Shown one piece after another: positions 9,592-19,694 of a stretch of DNA of 64,000 bases (positions within the stretch are counted from its first letter, which is position 1; the number at the start of each line of letters is the position of its first letter). Made by a program: the position numbers and the translations under genes. A model generated the notes under the pieces. The model had not been told where the DNA came from and made no database searches. It worked only from the letters and a program-made list of their open reading frames with translations. Source of the stretch: Planctomycetota bacterium (GTDB lineage: Bacteria > Planctomycetota > Phycisphaerae > Phycisphaerales > Phycisphaeraceae); the NCBI GenBank assembly GCA_021413865.1, contig JAIOPN010000014.1, positions 186,001 through 250,000 of the forward strand, read 5' to 3'.

Positions 9592-10170
9592 ATGAGAATC
9601 ATCGCAGGCACCCACCGCAGCCGTCTGATCAAGCCCCCGCGCGACCAGGAGACCACCCGGCCGATCACCGACCGGGTGAAGCAGGCGCTCTTCGACCGGC
9701 TGACCATGATGGCGGTCTTCGACGGCGCGGCCGTGGACCTCTTTGCAGGCACGGGCAGCCTCGGGCTCGAGGCGCTCTCGCGCGGCAGCGAGCACTGCAC
9801 CTTCATCGAGCGCGACCGCGACACCCGCAAGGTGCTGGACGACAACATCAAGACGCTCGGCTTCGCCGACCGCGCGGTGGTGATGAGCTCTGACGTGCTC
9901 CTGGGCGTCTGGGTCGCGCAGCTCCCGCACAAGCCGGCGAACCTGATCTTCCTCGACCCCCCCTACGCGATGATGGCCGACGAGGCGGAGGTGAAAAAGA
10001 TCGAGGCCCTGATCGCCCGCCTCGCCGAACACACGCACCCCGAGGGCGTGCTCGTCCTCCGCACCAAGGACGGCGTCACCCCGCCGACGGTCGAGGGCTG
10101 GGAAGGCCCGGCGACGTACAACTACGGGTCGATGTCGGTGCACCTTTATCAACGGCCGGCGGCGAGGTGA
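9592..10170 (+). CDS. rsmD: 16S rRNA (guanine(966)-N(2))-methyltransferase RsmD
   Basis: 192 residues from the ATG of MRIIAGTHRS, the standard RsmD start (MRIIAG, then PTTDRVKEALF-like RPITDRVKQALFDRL). The SAM-binding motif is DLFAGTGSLGLEALSRG (about 49-65) and the catalytic motif IV is LIFLDPPYAMM (DPPY at 122-125). It methylates G966 of 16S rRNA during 30S assembly. The start lies directly after a repeat cluster, and the open frame upstream of it is repeat sequence rather than protein. Confidence 0.93.
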   Translation: MRIIAGTHRSRLIKPPRDQETTRPITDRVKQALFDRLTMMAVFDGAAVDLFAGTGSLGLEALSRGSEHCTFIERDRDTRKVLDDNIKTLGFADRAVVMSSDVLLGVWVAQLPHKPANLIFLDPPYAMMADEAEVKKIEALIARLAEHTHPEGVLVLRTKDGVTPPTVEGWEGPATYNYGSMSVHLYQRPAAR

Positions 10171-10218
10171 ATCTTCCCCTCACATAAACGGTGTTAGACC
10201 ACTGCGCAGGTTTGCACT

Positions 10219-10476
10219 ATGAGAACACTCGCCAAAGCATTGATTGAGACAGCTGTGTTTCTTGAGTTTTCCGGCAGCGACTCCGTCGATCCCGACGATG
10301 CTGTGAGAGCACTGGAAAGCATTGCCCATACGTTACACGCTGCATCTCCCGAGGAGGTTACAGCCATTCGGGAGGCTCTCAAAGAGTTTGTGGACGCCAG
10401 CCAGACCGACTCTGCTCGCGCGGTTGCGCAAAATTTCAGCGACGCATTCTTGGAGAGCATGGGAGAGAAGAAATAG
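10219..10476 (+). CDS. Small hypothetical protein
   Basis: 85 residues, mostly helical, acidic, no signal peptide or membrane segment: MRTLAKALIETAVFLEFSG, a VDPDDAVRALESIAHTL block and a SPEEVTAIREALKEF block. Composition is protein-like and its base content is slightly less GC-rich than its neighbours. No family recognised. The last codons and the stop lie inside a short repeat (10468-10484) that also occurs at 41191-41207, so the C-terminus may have been set by the repeat. Confidence 0.6.
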   Translation: MRTLAKALIETAVFLEFSGSDSVDPDDAVRALESIAHTLHAASPEEVTAIREALKEFVDASQTDSARAVAQNFSDAFLESMGEKK

Positions 10477-10496
10477 GGACGGGAGTTACTATTATT
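10468..10496. repeat. Short repeat AAGAAATAGGGACGGGA, copy 1
   Basis: 17 bp identical to 41191-41207. Here it continues as GTTACTATTATTT, so AAATAG and CTATT(AT)TT form an imperfect palindrome. The layout is REP-like. It overlaps the stop codon of the small gene upstream. Confidence 0.6.
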
Positions 10497-10521
10497 TACC
10501 GTTAGGCGCCAAAACCGCTTT

Positions 10522-11043
10522 ATGAAGAAACGACCCCCATCTGCTTCCAAGTCCACACCGAAAGCAGGCGCGAAGGCCAGGCCGGTGAAACTCCTTGCGG
10601 GCGGCAACCCGCAGATCGCCAAGGCCGATGGCGACGCGCCGGTGCGGGCCTACATCGCGGCGATGCCCGGCTGGAAGAGCGACATCGGAAAACGCCTCGA
10701 CGCGATCATCGTGCGCAGCGTGCCCAATGTGCGCAAGGCCGTGAAGTGGAACTCGCCGTTTTACGGCATCGAGGGCCGGGGCTGGTTCCTGGGGTTCCAC
10801 ACCTTCACGCACTACGTCAAGGTGACCTTCTTCCGCGGCACATCGCTGCGGCCGGCCCCGCCCGGCGGCACGGGCAAGGAAGCGCGCTGGATCGACATCC
10901 ACGAAGACGACCTCGACGAGGCGCAGATGGCGAAGTGGGTGAAGCAGGCGGCCGCGCTGCCCGGGTGGGCGTCGCCCCAATTCCAAAAGGCTTCCTCAAA
11001 AACCAACGGCCTCTCTCCGCCCCGGAGGGGCGCAGGGTTGTAG
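10522..11043 (+). CDS. DUF1801 family protein
   Basis: 173 residues. A Lys/Pro/Ala-rich start (about 1-40) precedes a DUF1801 domain (about 45-150), with APVRAYIAAMPGWKSDI, VRKAVKWNSPFYGIEGRGW and HYVKVTFFRG as recognisable blocks. These small cytoplasmic proteins have no firm biochemical role. The last dozen codons (after ASSKT) and the stop lie in the repeat element that begins at 11037, so the natural C-terminus is probably near residue 150-160. Confidence 0.8.
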   Translation: MKKRPPSASKSTPKAGAKARPVKLLAGGNPQIAKADGDAPVRAYIAAMPGWKSDIGKRLDAIIVRSVPNVRKAVKWNSPFYGIEGRGWFLGFHTFTHYVKVTFFRGTSLRPAPPGGTGKEARWIDIHEDDLDEAQMAKWVKQAAALPGWASPQFQKASSKTNGLSPPRRGAGL

Positions 11044-11250
11044 CCACGGGTGGAGCGCAGCCCGCATCCCCGCGGGCGCAGCGCAACCCGTGGGAAGTGA
11101 TCTCGAAAATATCTTCTCGCCCCGGCAGGGGCGAAGGACGTGCGCCTGTTGACGCTCGTTCCTCCGCCACCTCCGGGGCGGAAGAAAAAACTAACCGCTC
11201 GCTCTCCACGGGTTGCGCGGCGAAGACGCCGCTCCACCCGTGGCTACAAC
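11037..11250. repeat. Inverted repeat element (GCGCAACGC family), copy B
   Basis: Perfect 21-bp terminal arms at 11037-11057 and 11230-11250 (21 of 21 complementary) enclose a 172-bp interior with CCCCGGCAGGGGCG and CTCCGGGGCGG hairpins. It shares the GGAGCGCAGCCCGC ... GGGCGCAGCGCAAC core with the element at 3055-3220. The left arm contains the stop codon of the DUF1801 gene. Confidence 0.8.
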
Positions 11251-11512
11251 CCGCCGCCCCGCCGGGGCGAAAAAAATGCAACACGAGCGTGCAACCCGGC
11301 ACATGACTGACACTTCAGACCGGGACATGGCTGACACTTTTTCTTCTCGCCCGCCCGTGTGGTGCGCGGGTATCGCCCTTTCAGGGCTTGAAAACACAAC
11401 CACGACCGGCTCCCGGAGCGTTGCCCCGGGCTGGTGTGTTTCAGCCCGTTGGGCTGGAGGAGAACTAATGCAAGCTGGGCCGAGTCCTCGACGCTCCGAC
11501 TTAGCCCTGTAA
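11251..11512. repeat. Gene-free repeat-rich gap
   Basis: No gene is seen. It holds two near-identical 19-bp direct repeats with a 24-bp period (11297-11315 and 11321-11339, core ACATGRCTGACACTT, two mismatches) and two small hairpins (GCCCTTTCAGGGC and CAGCCCGTTGGGCTG). It looks like degraded mobile or repetitive DNA and separates the DUF1801 gene from the convergent LptA-like gene. Confidence 0.6.
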
Positions 11513-14500
11513 TCACCTATTCAGCGGGATCACCGCCGGCGAGGGCTGCTCGAACGACGCCTGGTTCTTCAAGAGGTCCCAGCGGATCTCGCGGACGTAC
11601 CGGGCCGTCGGGTCGCGGTCGTCGATGATCTCGACCATCTTGCCCGGGTCGGCCTGGAGGATGATCGTCTGGTCGTCGCCGGTGTACTTCATGTGGTCGG
11701 TGTTGATGGTGCGGTGGTCGGCGAGCAGGCGGACGGAGCGGTCCGCGAGGATGGACTTGATCTTGGGCTGGGGTGAGCTGGCGGAGAACCAGACGCCCAG
11801 GCCGCCGGTGGCCTCCAGGTCGGCCAGCAGGTTCTGGCAGTCGAGCTGCACGACCTCCTGCTTGTTGGGCTCGCGGTGGATCATCTGCACGCGGTCCTGC
11901 ATGAGCATGTCGTTGTGGTAGGCGTCGAGGACGAGCCGGCCCTTCCACTTGAAGAGCGTCGCGCCGCGGCCGGAGAAGTGGACCGGTGAAGCCCCGCCGG
12001 CGGCGGCGGCGGCGGCGGCGCCCGCGGCGGCGGGCTTGCCGTCGGGGCGGTAGTCCTCGAAGAGCATCTGCCCGGGGCTGAGCACCTGCACCTCTTCGCG
12101 CGGCTCCTCGAAGTGCATGTGATCGCCGGTGAGGGTCAGGCGCGTGACGAGCTGGGTCTGGGCTTTGTCCTCCCAGCGCTCGGCCTCGAAGAAGACGTTG
12201 CCCCGCGCGGTGACGGACTGGATGGCGCGGTCGGAGTTGTCCATGCGGTCCCTGAGGCCGTCACCGGCGGCGGGCTTGCCGGCCGGAGCGCCGGCGAGCT
12301 TATCGACGTGCGTGAACTTGAGCCGAAGGTCGTCGCACAGCAGGCGCGAGGCCTGCGTATCGGTGCGCGCCTGGGTGCGGACCCTGCCGGTGAACTGCGC
12401 CAGGCCCACGTCGTCGGCGAAGTGCATGGCCTCGTCCCAGTTGACGATGGCCAGCACGCGCTTGGGGTCGGCGGCGTCCGCGGCGTTGGCGCCGGGCACC
12501 TTGGAGGAGAGGCTCATGAAGGCGAACCGCCCCGGGCCGATGACGTGCACCGAGCGGCTGGCCTGGCCCATGACGATGTGCTCGCCCGAGAGCACGGACT
12601 CGCCGCGCTCGACGCGCGCCGGCTTGTCGGGCAGGCCGAACAGCTCGATCTGGTCCGCCTCGGCGTCCGCATCGAGGCGCATGGCGACAAGGTTCATCGG
12701 CGGGTCCTGCGTCACGATGGTCACGCCCTGGTCGGCGTGCATGTTGCGCACCACGATGCGCCGCTCGCCGGTCGCGCCGGCGTCCAGGGGCATGAGGCCC
12801 TGCTCTTTCTCCGGCGCAGGCCGCGTGGCCGTGACGCCCGCCGCCGGCTTGGCCGCCGCCATCCCCAGGCCGACGTCGAGCGAACCGGTGGTCATCTTCC
12901 GGCCGGGCTGGTCCGCCACGACCGAACCCCGCGCCAGCAGCCGGTGCGGCTCCATCTGGCCGTCCTTGCCGCGCTCCAGCTCGATGACCAACTGGTCGGA
13001 TTTGATCGAGAGCGCCCCCTCGCGCTCGCCCCGGCCGTTGACCACCACGCCGCCGCTGGCGTTGATCGCCTGCACCGACTGCGAGCCCTTGTCGGGGTCG
13101 TCGAGCGAGAGGTTGAGCCGATCGGAATGCACGTCAAAGTCGGGGTGCTGCACGACGACCGCGCCGCGGAACATCACGTCCTTGAGGCCGCGCAGGCGGT
13201 TGACGTCGGAGTTTTTCGCGTCGGCGTGCCGGGGGCGGAGGTAGAAGGAGAGGTCGAGGCGGTCGTTCCACTTGACGCTCATGCCGCGGGGCATCTGCGC
13301 CCCCTGGGCCTTGAGGGTTCCGCGGGGATCGACGGCGTCGGCCAGACCCGGCTCGCCGCGCGCCTTGAGCGTGCCGGCGCCGGGCACCTGACCCATGCCG
13401 GTGCTCTGATCGATCACCAGTTGCGGGCCGCGCAGCACGCCCAGGCTCGGCGAGTCGAGCACGAGCGGGTTGGCCTCGTCGCCGATCAGGCGGATGCGGC
13501 CTGTGCTGCCCAGGTAATCGAAGGTGGCGGCGGTGATGACGTCTTTATTAGCGGTGGTGATGCGGACGGGCTGGCCGACGAGTTCGAGGGCGTAATCGTC
13601 CGGGCCGGTGACGCGGTCGGGCATGGCGTCGAGCGGATCGACGACGAGCGGGCCGGCCCAGGTGATGTTCACGTCGTCCACGCCCGGGGGGGCCATGGAT
13701 TCATCGATAGGGAGCGGCGCGTCGGTGCCGAAGTCCGCGCCGTTGGCGTGATTGGCGATGGTGGGCGCAAGCGGTGCGGGCTTGGGCGCGGGGGCGGGCG
13801 TGGCCGGTTTGGCGGGCGCGGGGGCCGACGGCCTGGTCGCCGCGGGTGCGGGGGCCACGGGTGACGGCGGCGATTGCGGCGAGCCGCCGAGTTTGCCCGC
13901 CTCACGCCGGCTGAGGCAGAACCAGACATTGAGCCGGTCGGCCTCGGCCTCGATGTCGCGGCTGGAGATCGCCACACGCTTATCGAGGCGGCCCGTGTAA
14001 TACTGCGCCTGCCCCGTGCCGGTCCGCTTGGTCGCCGGCTCGCTCTTTGCGTGGGCGGTGGTTGTTTTGCCCGTGCTGTTCTGGGGGCCGTTCTGCGCGG
14101 CGCCCGCGGCGCTCTGTGTCGCCGCCGGCTGTGCGTCGCCGGGCTTGAGCCGCAACTGCCGGCCCTCGATCACCTCGAGGTGCTCGATCCGGCCGCGGGC
14201 CTCGCTGTAGATCATCGTCAGGTCGCGGCCGCGGAAGTCGATCCGGGGGCCGGTCAGGTGCACCGGGCCGCGCGACTCGATCTGGCCCAGCTCCATGTCG
14301 AACTTGGCGTCGAGCAGGAAGACGCGCATGGCCACGTCGGGCGAGTTGGGGGTGAGGTCCACGGCGCGGTCGGCGGGGCCCTCGAAGAGCGTGAGCACGA
14401 CGCGGCCCTTGAAGTCGCCGTTGCGCGGCTGGTTGTCGGGGGCGACGAAGGTGCCGCGCTCGGCGCGGATCTCGATCACGCGCGAGGGTGTCAGGTGGAT

Positions 14501-14818
14501 GCGGGCGCCGGGCAGCTCGACCTCGGAAACGCCCTGGGGCTTGGGCGTGAGCGTCTTGCCGAAAACCTGGATGAGCTGTCCCTGCTTGTTGACGCGGCTG
14601 TAGCGGTACTGGTTGACGTTGGCGAAGGGCCGCTGGAGCGGCGAGCCGTTCTCGCCGTGGCCGATGTGCGGGACGGGCGGCGGGGTGTCCTGGGGCGTGA
14701 GTTTGCCGCCGCCCGCGCCGGCGCCGCCGGGCTGCGTGGGCTCGGCAAGCATGGTGAGAAACAACACCAGCGCCGCCAACGCCGTCGCCGACCCGATCAC
14801 CACGAAACGCTTGAGCAT
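11513..14818 (-). CDS. Giant LptA/OstA-like envelope protein with LptC-like N-terminus
   Basis: 1101 residues from the ATG of MLKRFVVIGS. One N-terminal membrane anchor (about 6-25) is followed by a Gly/Pro linker and a long body of beta-rich repeats. These resemble the OstA/LptA beta-jellyroll strands that carry lipopolysaccharide across the periplasm (for example GARIHLTPSRVIEIRAERG, RGRDLTMIYSE, VFFEAERWEDK, LVTRLTLTGDHMHFEE). Two low-complexity Ala/Pro/Thr linkers interrupt it (about 275-320 and 360-400). The single anchor plus beta body is the LptC layout. Ordinary LptA and LptC are under 250 residues, so this is several units long. Classification rests on strand pattern, not on a decisive motif. 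It is divergent from the phosphomannomutase gene. Confidence 0.65.
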   Translation of the reverse strand: MLKRFVVIGSATALAALVLFLTMLAEPTQPGGAGAGGGKLTPQDTPPPVPHIGHGENGSPLQRPFANVNQYRYSRVNKQGQLIQVFGKTLTPKPQGVSEVELPGARIHLTPSRVIEIRAERGTFVAPDNQPRNGDFKGRVVLTLFEGPADRAVDLTPNSPDVAMRVFLLDAKFDMELGQIESRGPVHLTGPRIDFRGRDLTMIYSEARGRIEHLEVIEGRQLRLKPGDAQPAATQSAAGAAQNGPQNSTGKTTTAHAKSEPATKRTGTGQAQYYTGRLDKRVAISSRDIEAEADRLNVWFCLSRREAGKLGGSPQSPPSPVAPAPAATRPSAPAPAKPATPAPAPKPAPLAPTIANHANGADFGTDAPLPIDESMAPPGVDDVNITWAGPLVVDPLDAMPDRVTGPDDYALELVGQPVRITTANKDVITAATFDYLGSTGRIRLIGDEANPLVLDSPSLGVLRGPQLVIDQSTGMGQVPGAGTLKARGEPGLADAVDPRGTLKAQGAQMPRGMSVKWNDRLDLSFYLRPRHADAKNSDVNRLRGLKDVMFRGAVVVQHPDFDVHSDRLNLSLDDPDKGSQSVQAINASGGVVVNGRGEREGALSIKSDQLVIELERGKDGQMEPHRLLARGSVVADQPGRKMTTGSLDVGLGMAAAKPAAGVTATRPAPEKEQGLMPLDAGATGERRIVVRNMHADQGVTIVTQDPPMNLVAMRLDADAEADQIELFGLPDKPARVERGESVLSGEHIVMGQASRSVHVIGPGRFAFMSLSSKVPGANAADAADPKRVLAIVNWDEAMHFADDVGLAQFTGRVRTQARTDTQASRLLCDDLRLKFTHVDKLAGAPAGKPAAGDGLRDRMDNSDRAIQSVTARGNVFFEAERWEDKAQTQLVTRLTLTGDHMHFEEPREEVQVLSPGQMLFEDYRPDGKPAAAGAAAAAAAGGASPVHFSGRGATLFKWKGRLVLDAYHNDMLMQDRVQMIHREPNKQEVVQLDCQNLLADLEATGGLGVWFSASSPQPKIKSILADRSVRLLADHRTINTDHMKYTGDDQTIILQADPGKMVEIIDDRDPTARYVREIRWDLLKNQASFEQPSPAVIPLNR

Positions 14819-14866
14819 CCCGTCAGTGTAGCCTGATCCGCCGTGATTCGTTTTGCGGCGCGAAGC

Positions 14867-14926
14867 GACTGTTTCACAACCCTCTCTCCCTCCCGAGGGG
14901 AGAGGGGACGGGGTTGTGAAGCAGTC
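14867..14926. repeat. CCCTCTCCC-type hairpin repeat
   Basis: Outer arms at 14867-14882 and 14911-14926 match at 15 of 16 positions (GACTGTTTCACAACCC). Inside is a CTCTCCCTCCCGAGGGGAGAGG hairpin of the family also seen at 9437 and 39022. It lies in the divergent gap between the LptA-like and phosphomannomutase genes. Confidence 0.7.
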
Positions 14927-14994
14927 TCTAAACAAGACATCCCCCCCGCGCCGACACATAATGCACACCCGAACCCGGATTCAGGATCACCGAC

Positions 14995-16398
14995 ATGATG
15001 CCGCCCATCTTCAAAGCGTACGACGTCCGCGCCACCTACCCCGACAAGCTCAACGAGGCCGCCGCGTGGAAGGTGGGTCTGGCCACCGGCACGTTCCTCG
15101 CGACGCAGCCGAACCGCCCCGCGGGCAAGAATGCCGGCAGCGTCGTCGTCACCCGCGACATGCGTCCGCACTCCCCGCCGCTGGCCGAGGCGCTCATCGA
15201 GGGCCTCCGCGCCTCGGGCCTGGGCGTGATCGACCTGGGCATGTGCGACACGTCGTTCCAGTACTTCGCCATCAACTTCCTGGGCACGAGCGGCGGCGTG
15301 CAGGTCACCGCCAGCCACAACCCGATCAACTACAACGGATTCAAGATCTCCGGCCCGCAGGCGCGCCCGATCGGTGCGGACACCGGCCTCAAGGAGATCG
15401 AAAAGATCGCCAACACGCTGGGCGAGCGCGGCTCCAAACCCGCCACCGGCACGCTCCAGACGATGGACCTGTGGCGCGAGTACCGCGCCCACATCCACAA
15501 GTTCCTGAACCCACCCCCCGCCGCCGCGCGCCCGCTCAAAGTCTTCATCGACGCCTCCAACGGCATGGCGGGCAAGCTCGTGCCCAAGGTGTTCGAGGGC
15601 ATCCCGAACCTCGAGATCATCCCGATCAATTTCGACTTCAACGCCAAGTGGGCGCACGAGCCCAACCCGCTGGTCGCCGAGAACATGAAGCCGACGCAGG
15701 AGGGCGTACTCAAGCACAAGGCGGACCTGGGTGTCTGCTTCGACGGCGACGCGGACCGCTGCATCCTCACGGATGAAAAGGGAGAGATCATCGGCTGCGA
15801 CCACCTGACGGCGCTGCTGGCGGGCTATTTCCTGGGCGCGTCGCGCGGGTCGGTGGTGATCTACGACCTGCGCTCCAGCAAGGCGGTGGAGGAGGCGGTG
15901 CGCGGCGCGGGCGGCGTGCCGGTCAAGAGTCGGGTCGGCCACGTCTTCATGAAGGCGCTGCTCCGCGAGACCAGCGGCATCTTCGGCGGGGAGCTCTCGG
16001 GGCACTTCTATTTCCGGGACAACTTCTGCACCGACTCGGGCGCGATCGCCTTCGCGGCGGCGCTCTCGGTGCTGACCCGCATGGGCAAGCCGATGAGCGA
16101 GCTGGTCGCGCCGTTCAAGCGCTACCCGCAGAGCGGCGAGATTAATTTCCGGGCCGAGGACAAGGCGGGCATCATGGCGGGGCTCAAGACGCAGTACGGC
16201 GCGTCGGGCAAGGTCGAGGAGCTGGACGGCGTGAGCGTGGACGCGTGGGAGAAGCTCGGCTGGTGGTTCAACGTGCGGGCCAGCAACACCGAGCCGCTGC
16301 TCCGCCTCAACGCCGAGGCGAAGGACAAAGCGACGCTGGCGAAACTGCTCGCGGAGTTGACGCCGAAGCTGGGGACGCCGGACACGGGGCATCACTGA
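14995..16398 (+). CDS. Phosphomannomutase/phosphoglucomutase
   Basis: 467 residues, typical for the alpha-D-phosphohexomutase family. The four parts are visible: the phosphoserine loop VTASHNPINYNGFK with catalytic Ser107, the metal loop FDGDADRC (about 248-255), the sugar loop FGGELSGHFYFRD, and the phosphate-binding loop VRASNTEPLLRLNAE near the C-terminus. It interconverts mannose (or glucose) 6- and 1-phosphate and so feeds nucleotide-sugar synthesis for the envelope glycans encoded elsewhere in the window. Choice between PMM and PGM is open. Confidence 0.92.
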   Translation: MMPPIFKAYDVRATYPDKLNEAAAWKVGLATGTFLATQPNRPAGKNAGSVVVTRDMRPHSPPLAEALIEGLRASGLGVIDLGMCDTSFQYFAINFLGTSGGVQVTASHNPINYNGFKISGPQARPIGADTGLKEIEKIANTLGERGSKPATGTLQTMDLWREYRAHIHKFLNPPPAAARPLKVFIDASNGMAGKLVPKVFEGIPNLEIIPINFDFNAKWAHEPNPLVAENMKPTQEGVLKHKADLGVCFDGDADRCILTDEKGEIIGCDHLTALLAGYFLGASRGSVVIYDLRSSKAVEEAVRGAGGVPVKSRVGHVFMKALLRETSGIFGGELSGHFYFRDNFCTDSGAIAFAAALSVLTRMGKPMSELVAPFKRYPQSGEINFRAEDKAGIMAGLKTQYGASGKVEELDGVSVDAWEKLGWWFNVRASNTEPLLRLNAEAKDKATLAKLLAELTPKLGTPDTGHH

Positions 16399-16406
16399 GA
16401 TTTTCC

Positions 16407-16488
16407 GGACGAGCCGCGACCGTGAGGGAGCGGTTCTTCCAACAGGTCAACGTATTACAGACCACTCCCTCACGGTCGTGGCTCGTCC
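16407..16488. repeat. Inverted repeat GACGAGCC...GGCTCGTC
   Basis: 28-bp arms at 16407-16434 and 16461-16488, complementary at 26 of 28 positions, around a 26-bp loop. It carries ACCGTGAGGGAGCGG and its complement. Located 8 bp after the phosphomannomutase stop, so it could end that transcript, but there is no T-run. Confidence 0.75.
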
Positions 16489-16595
16489 AGGCAGGGCCGC
16501 GTTGTCCCCCCGCCGCAGCGTGGTTTTATCGAGACGTTGCCGCCACGCCACATGTCCTTAACCGGCATCGCGGTTGTGTCGATAACCAACGAGGA

Positions 16596-17369
16596 ATGTC
16601 GTCACGCGGCAACAACACCCCCCCGCAGCCCGAGGACCACGACCGCGGCCCCGACCCGGCACGGCTGGCGCATGAGCTGGCCAACCTGCTCGACGGGGGC
16701 CTGCGCAACCTCGGCATGGCGATGTCCTCTCTACGCCACGCCCCGCCCGACGAGCCGCGCCCCGCGAACGGCAAACCCGACGACCTGATCCAGCGCCTCG
16801 ACGCCGCCAACCGCGCCATGCAGCAGATGGCGACGCTCGTGCAGCGCTTCATGAAACGCCCCGTCTCGGTCGCCGAGCTGCACCGGAGCGACGCGACGCT
16901 GCAGGCCGTGATCGACGAGGCGGTCGCGATGATCGCGCCGCTGGCTGCCTGCCACGCGACGGACGTGCGCGTGTATGTGACCGAGCAGGCCGCGCCGCTG
17001 CCCGCCGGCCCCGTGGCACCCGTGCTGCTCAACGCATTACGCAACGCCGTCGAGGCGATCGCGGCGCTCCCGGCGGATGGGTCCGATGAACGCCACCGCA
17101 TCGAAGTGTCGGCCGTGCTCACCGGCGAGCGCGTCGAGCTGCGCGTCCGCGACGACGGCTCGGGCATCGAGCCGATCATCTTCGACGAGTTCGGCCACAT
17201 CCGCCCCGGCGTGACGACCAAGCCCGACGGGCACGGCCTGGGGCTGAGCCTTGCACAGGACATCGCCCGCGCCCTCCACGGAACCCTCACGCTCCTGCCC
17301 CGGCGCCCGCGCGGCGCCGAGCTGGTGCTGATGTACCCCCTGCGCAGCGTGCAGGCGGTGAAGGGCTAA
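16596..17369 (+). CDS. NtrB-like sensor histidine kinase
   Basis: 257 residues from the ATG at 16596; GAGGA touches this ATG, so the true start may differ slightly. A probable phosphoacceptor His26 sits in RLAHELANLLDGGLRNLG. The ATPase domain has an N-box (VLLNALRNAVEAI), G1 (RDDGSGIEP) and G2 (GHGLGLSLAQDIARALHG). No membrane segment or PAS domain is present, so it is a soluble kinase whose input is unclear. Four bases separate it from the NtrC-like regulator, its probable partner. Confidence 0.88.
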   Translation: MSSRGNNTPPQPEDHDRGPDPARLAHELANLLDGGLRNLGMAMSSLRHAPPDEPRPANGKPDDLIQRLDAANRAMQQMATLVQRFMKRPVSVAELHRSDATLQAVIDEAVAMIAPLAACHATDVRVYVTEQAAPLPAGPVAPVLLNALRNAVEAIAALPADGSDERHRIEVSAVLTGERVELRVRDDGSGIEPIIFDEFGHIRPGVTTKPDGHGLGLSLAQDIARALHGTLTLLPRRPRGAELVLMYPLRSVQAVKG

Positions 17370-17373
17370 ACGC

Positions 17374-18834
<1,461 letters not shown>

Positions 18835-18882
18835 GTCCCCTCCTCTCCGCACCGCGCTAAACCATCAATTCCGCGCGGTACC

Positions 18883-19656
18883 ATGTCGCATCCCCTGCGC
18901 GACGCCCCCGCCATGCTCACGCCCGAACAAATTTCCCACTTCAAGCTGCACGGCTACGTCGTCCTGCGCGGCGCGATCGAGCCGGTGTACATCGACGCCT
19001 GGCGCCGCGCCTTCTGGCGATCCATCGGCGGCGTCGAGGGCGACCCCGCCTCCTGGCGCGACAAGCCCTATGTGATGGACAACTTCTCCCTCCCGTACGA
19101 GCTGATGTTGGAAAGCCACCCGAAGGTCCGGGCCGTCATCCACCAGCTCGGCGGCGGGAACTTCACCGGCGGCGGCACGGGCCGCCCGCTCGTCCACTGG
19201 CCCAATGCCTCAACCAACTGGGCCATCACGCCGCACGGCCACCTCGACGGCTACTACCCCGGCGACTGGTCCCCCTTCATGGTCGCATGCACCGCCTGCG
19301 CCTACGACGTCGAGCCCATGGGCGGCGGCTTCATCTACTGGCCCGGCAGCCACCTCACCACGCACCGCTACTTCCTCGAAAACCCCGAGCAGGTGGACGG
19401 CCGGTTCCGCGACGTCCCCAACTTCAACTGGGGCGAGGACAACATCTTCACCCGCCTCGCCCCGCGCCCGCAGGAGGAGTTCACCGGCACCGCCGGCGAC
19501 GTCATCTTCTGGCACGCCTACATGGTCCACACAGGCAGCACGAACATCCGCAACGTCCCGCGCGTCGGCTTCTTCGGGCGGTACCACCACAAGGACCAGC
19601 AGACGAAGTTCCGTTACGAGATACCGACGAATCTCTGGAAGTACTGGGCGGTGTAG
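18883..19656 (+). CDS. Phytanoyl-CoA dioxygenase (PhyH) family protein 1
   Basis: 257 residues; an in-frame ATG at 18913 (MLTPEQISHF) is an equally plausible start. Non-heme Fe(II)/2-oxoglutarate dioxygenase. The Fe ligands fit HGHLDGY (His-X-Asp) and the distal His in HTGSTNIRN, with the 2-oxoglutarate Arg in RVGFFGRY. GFIYWPGSH is the conserved strand between them. Substrate unknown. The next gene, a sialidase-like protein, starts 38 bp downstream, so the two may act on the same sugar or glycan. Confidence 0.85.
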   Translation: MSHPLRDAPAMLTPEQISHFKLHGYVVLRGAIEPVYIDAWRRAFWRSIGGVEGDPASWRDKPYVMDNFSLPYELMLESHPKVRAVIHQLGGGNFTGGGTGRPLVHWPNASTNWAITPHGHLDGYYPGDWSPFMVACTACAYDVEPMGGGFIYWPGSHLTTHRYFLENPEQVDGRFRDVPNFNWGEDNIFTRLAPRPQEEFTGTAGDVIFWHAYMVHTGSTNIRNVPRVGFFGRYHHKDQQTKFRYEIPTNLWKYWAV

Positions 19657-19694
19657 ACCGAGGAGCGTCGGCCGAGCCCGACGGCTAACAAATC

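Noticed and set aside
11297-11339. IS terminal repeat
   Set aside because: The 19-bp direct repeats resemble mobile-element ends, but no transposase or matching inverted end is present, so I list them only as repeats.
12113-13864. Plus-strand open frame of 583 codons opposite the LptA-like gene
   Set aside because: Shadow frame of the GC-rich gene on the minus strand; no start context, no recognisable domain.
14797-16395. Minus-strand open frame of 532 codons opposite the phosphomannomutase gene
   Set aside because: Arg/His/Val-rich shadow frame; the plus strand carries all four family loops of a phosphohexomutase.
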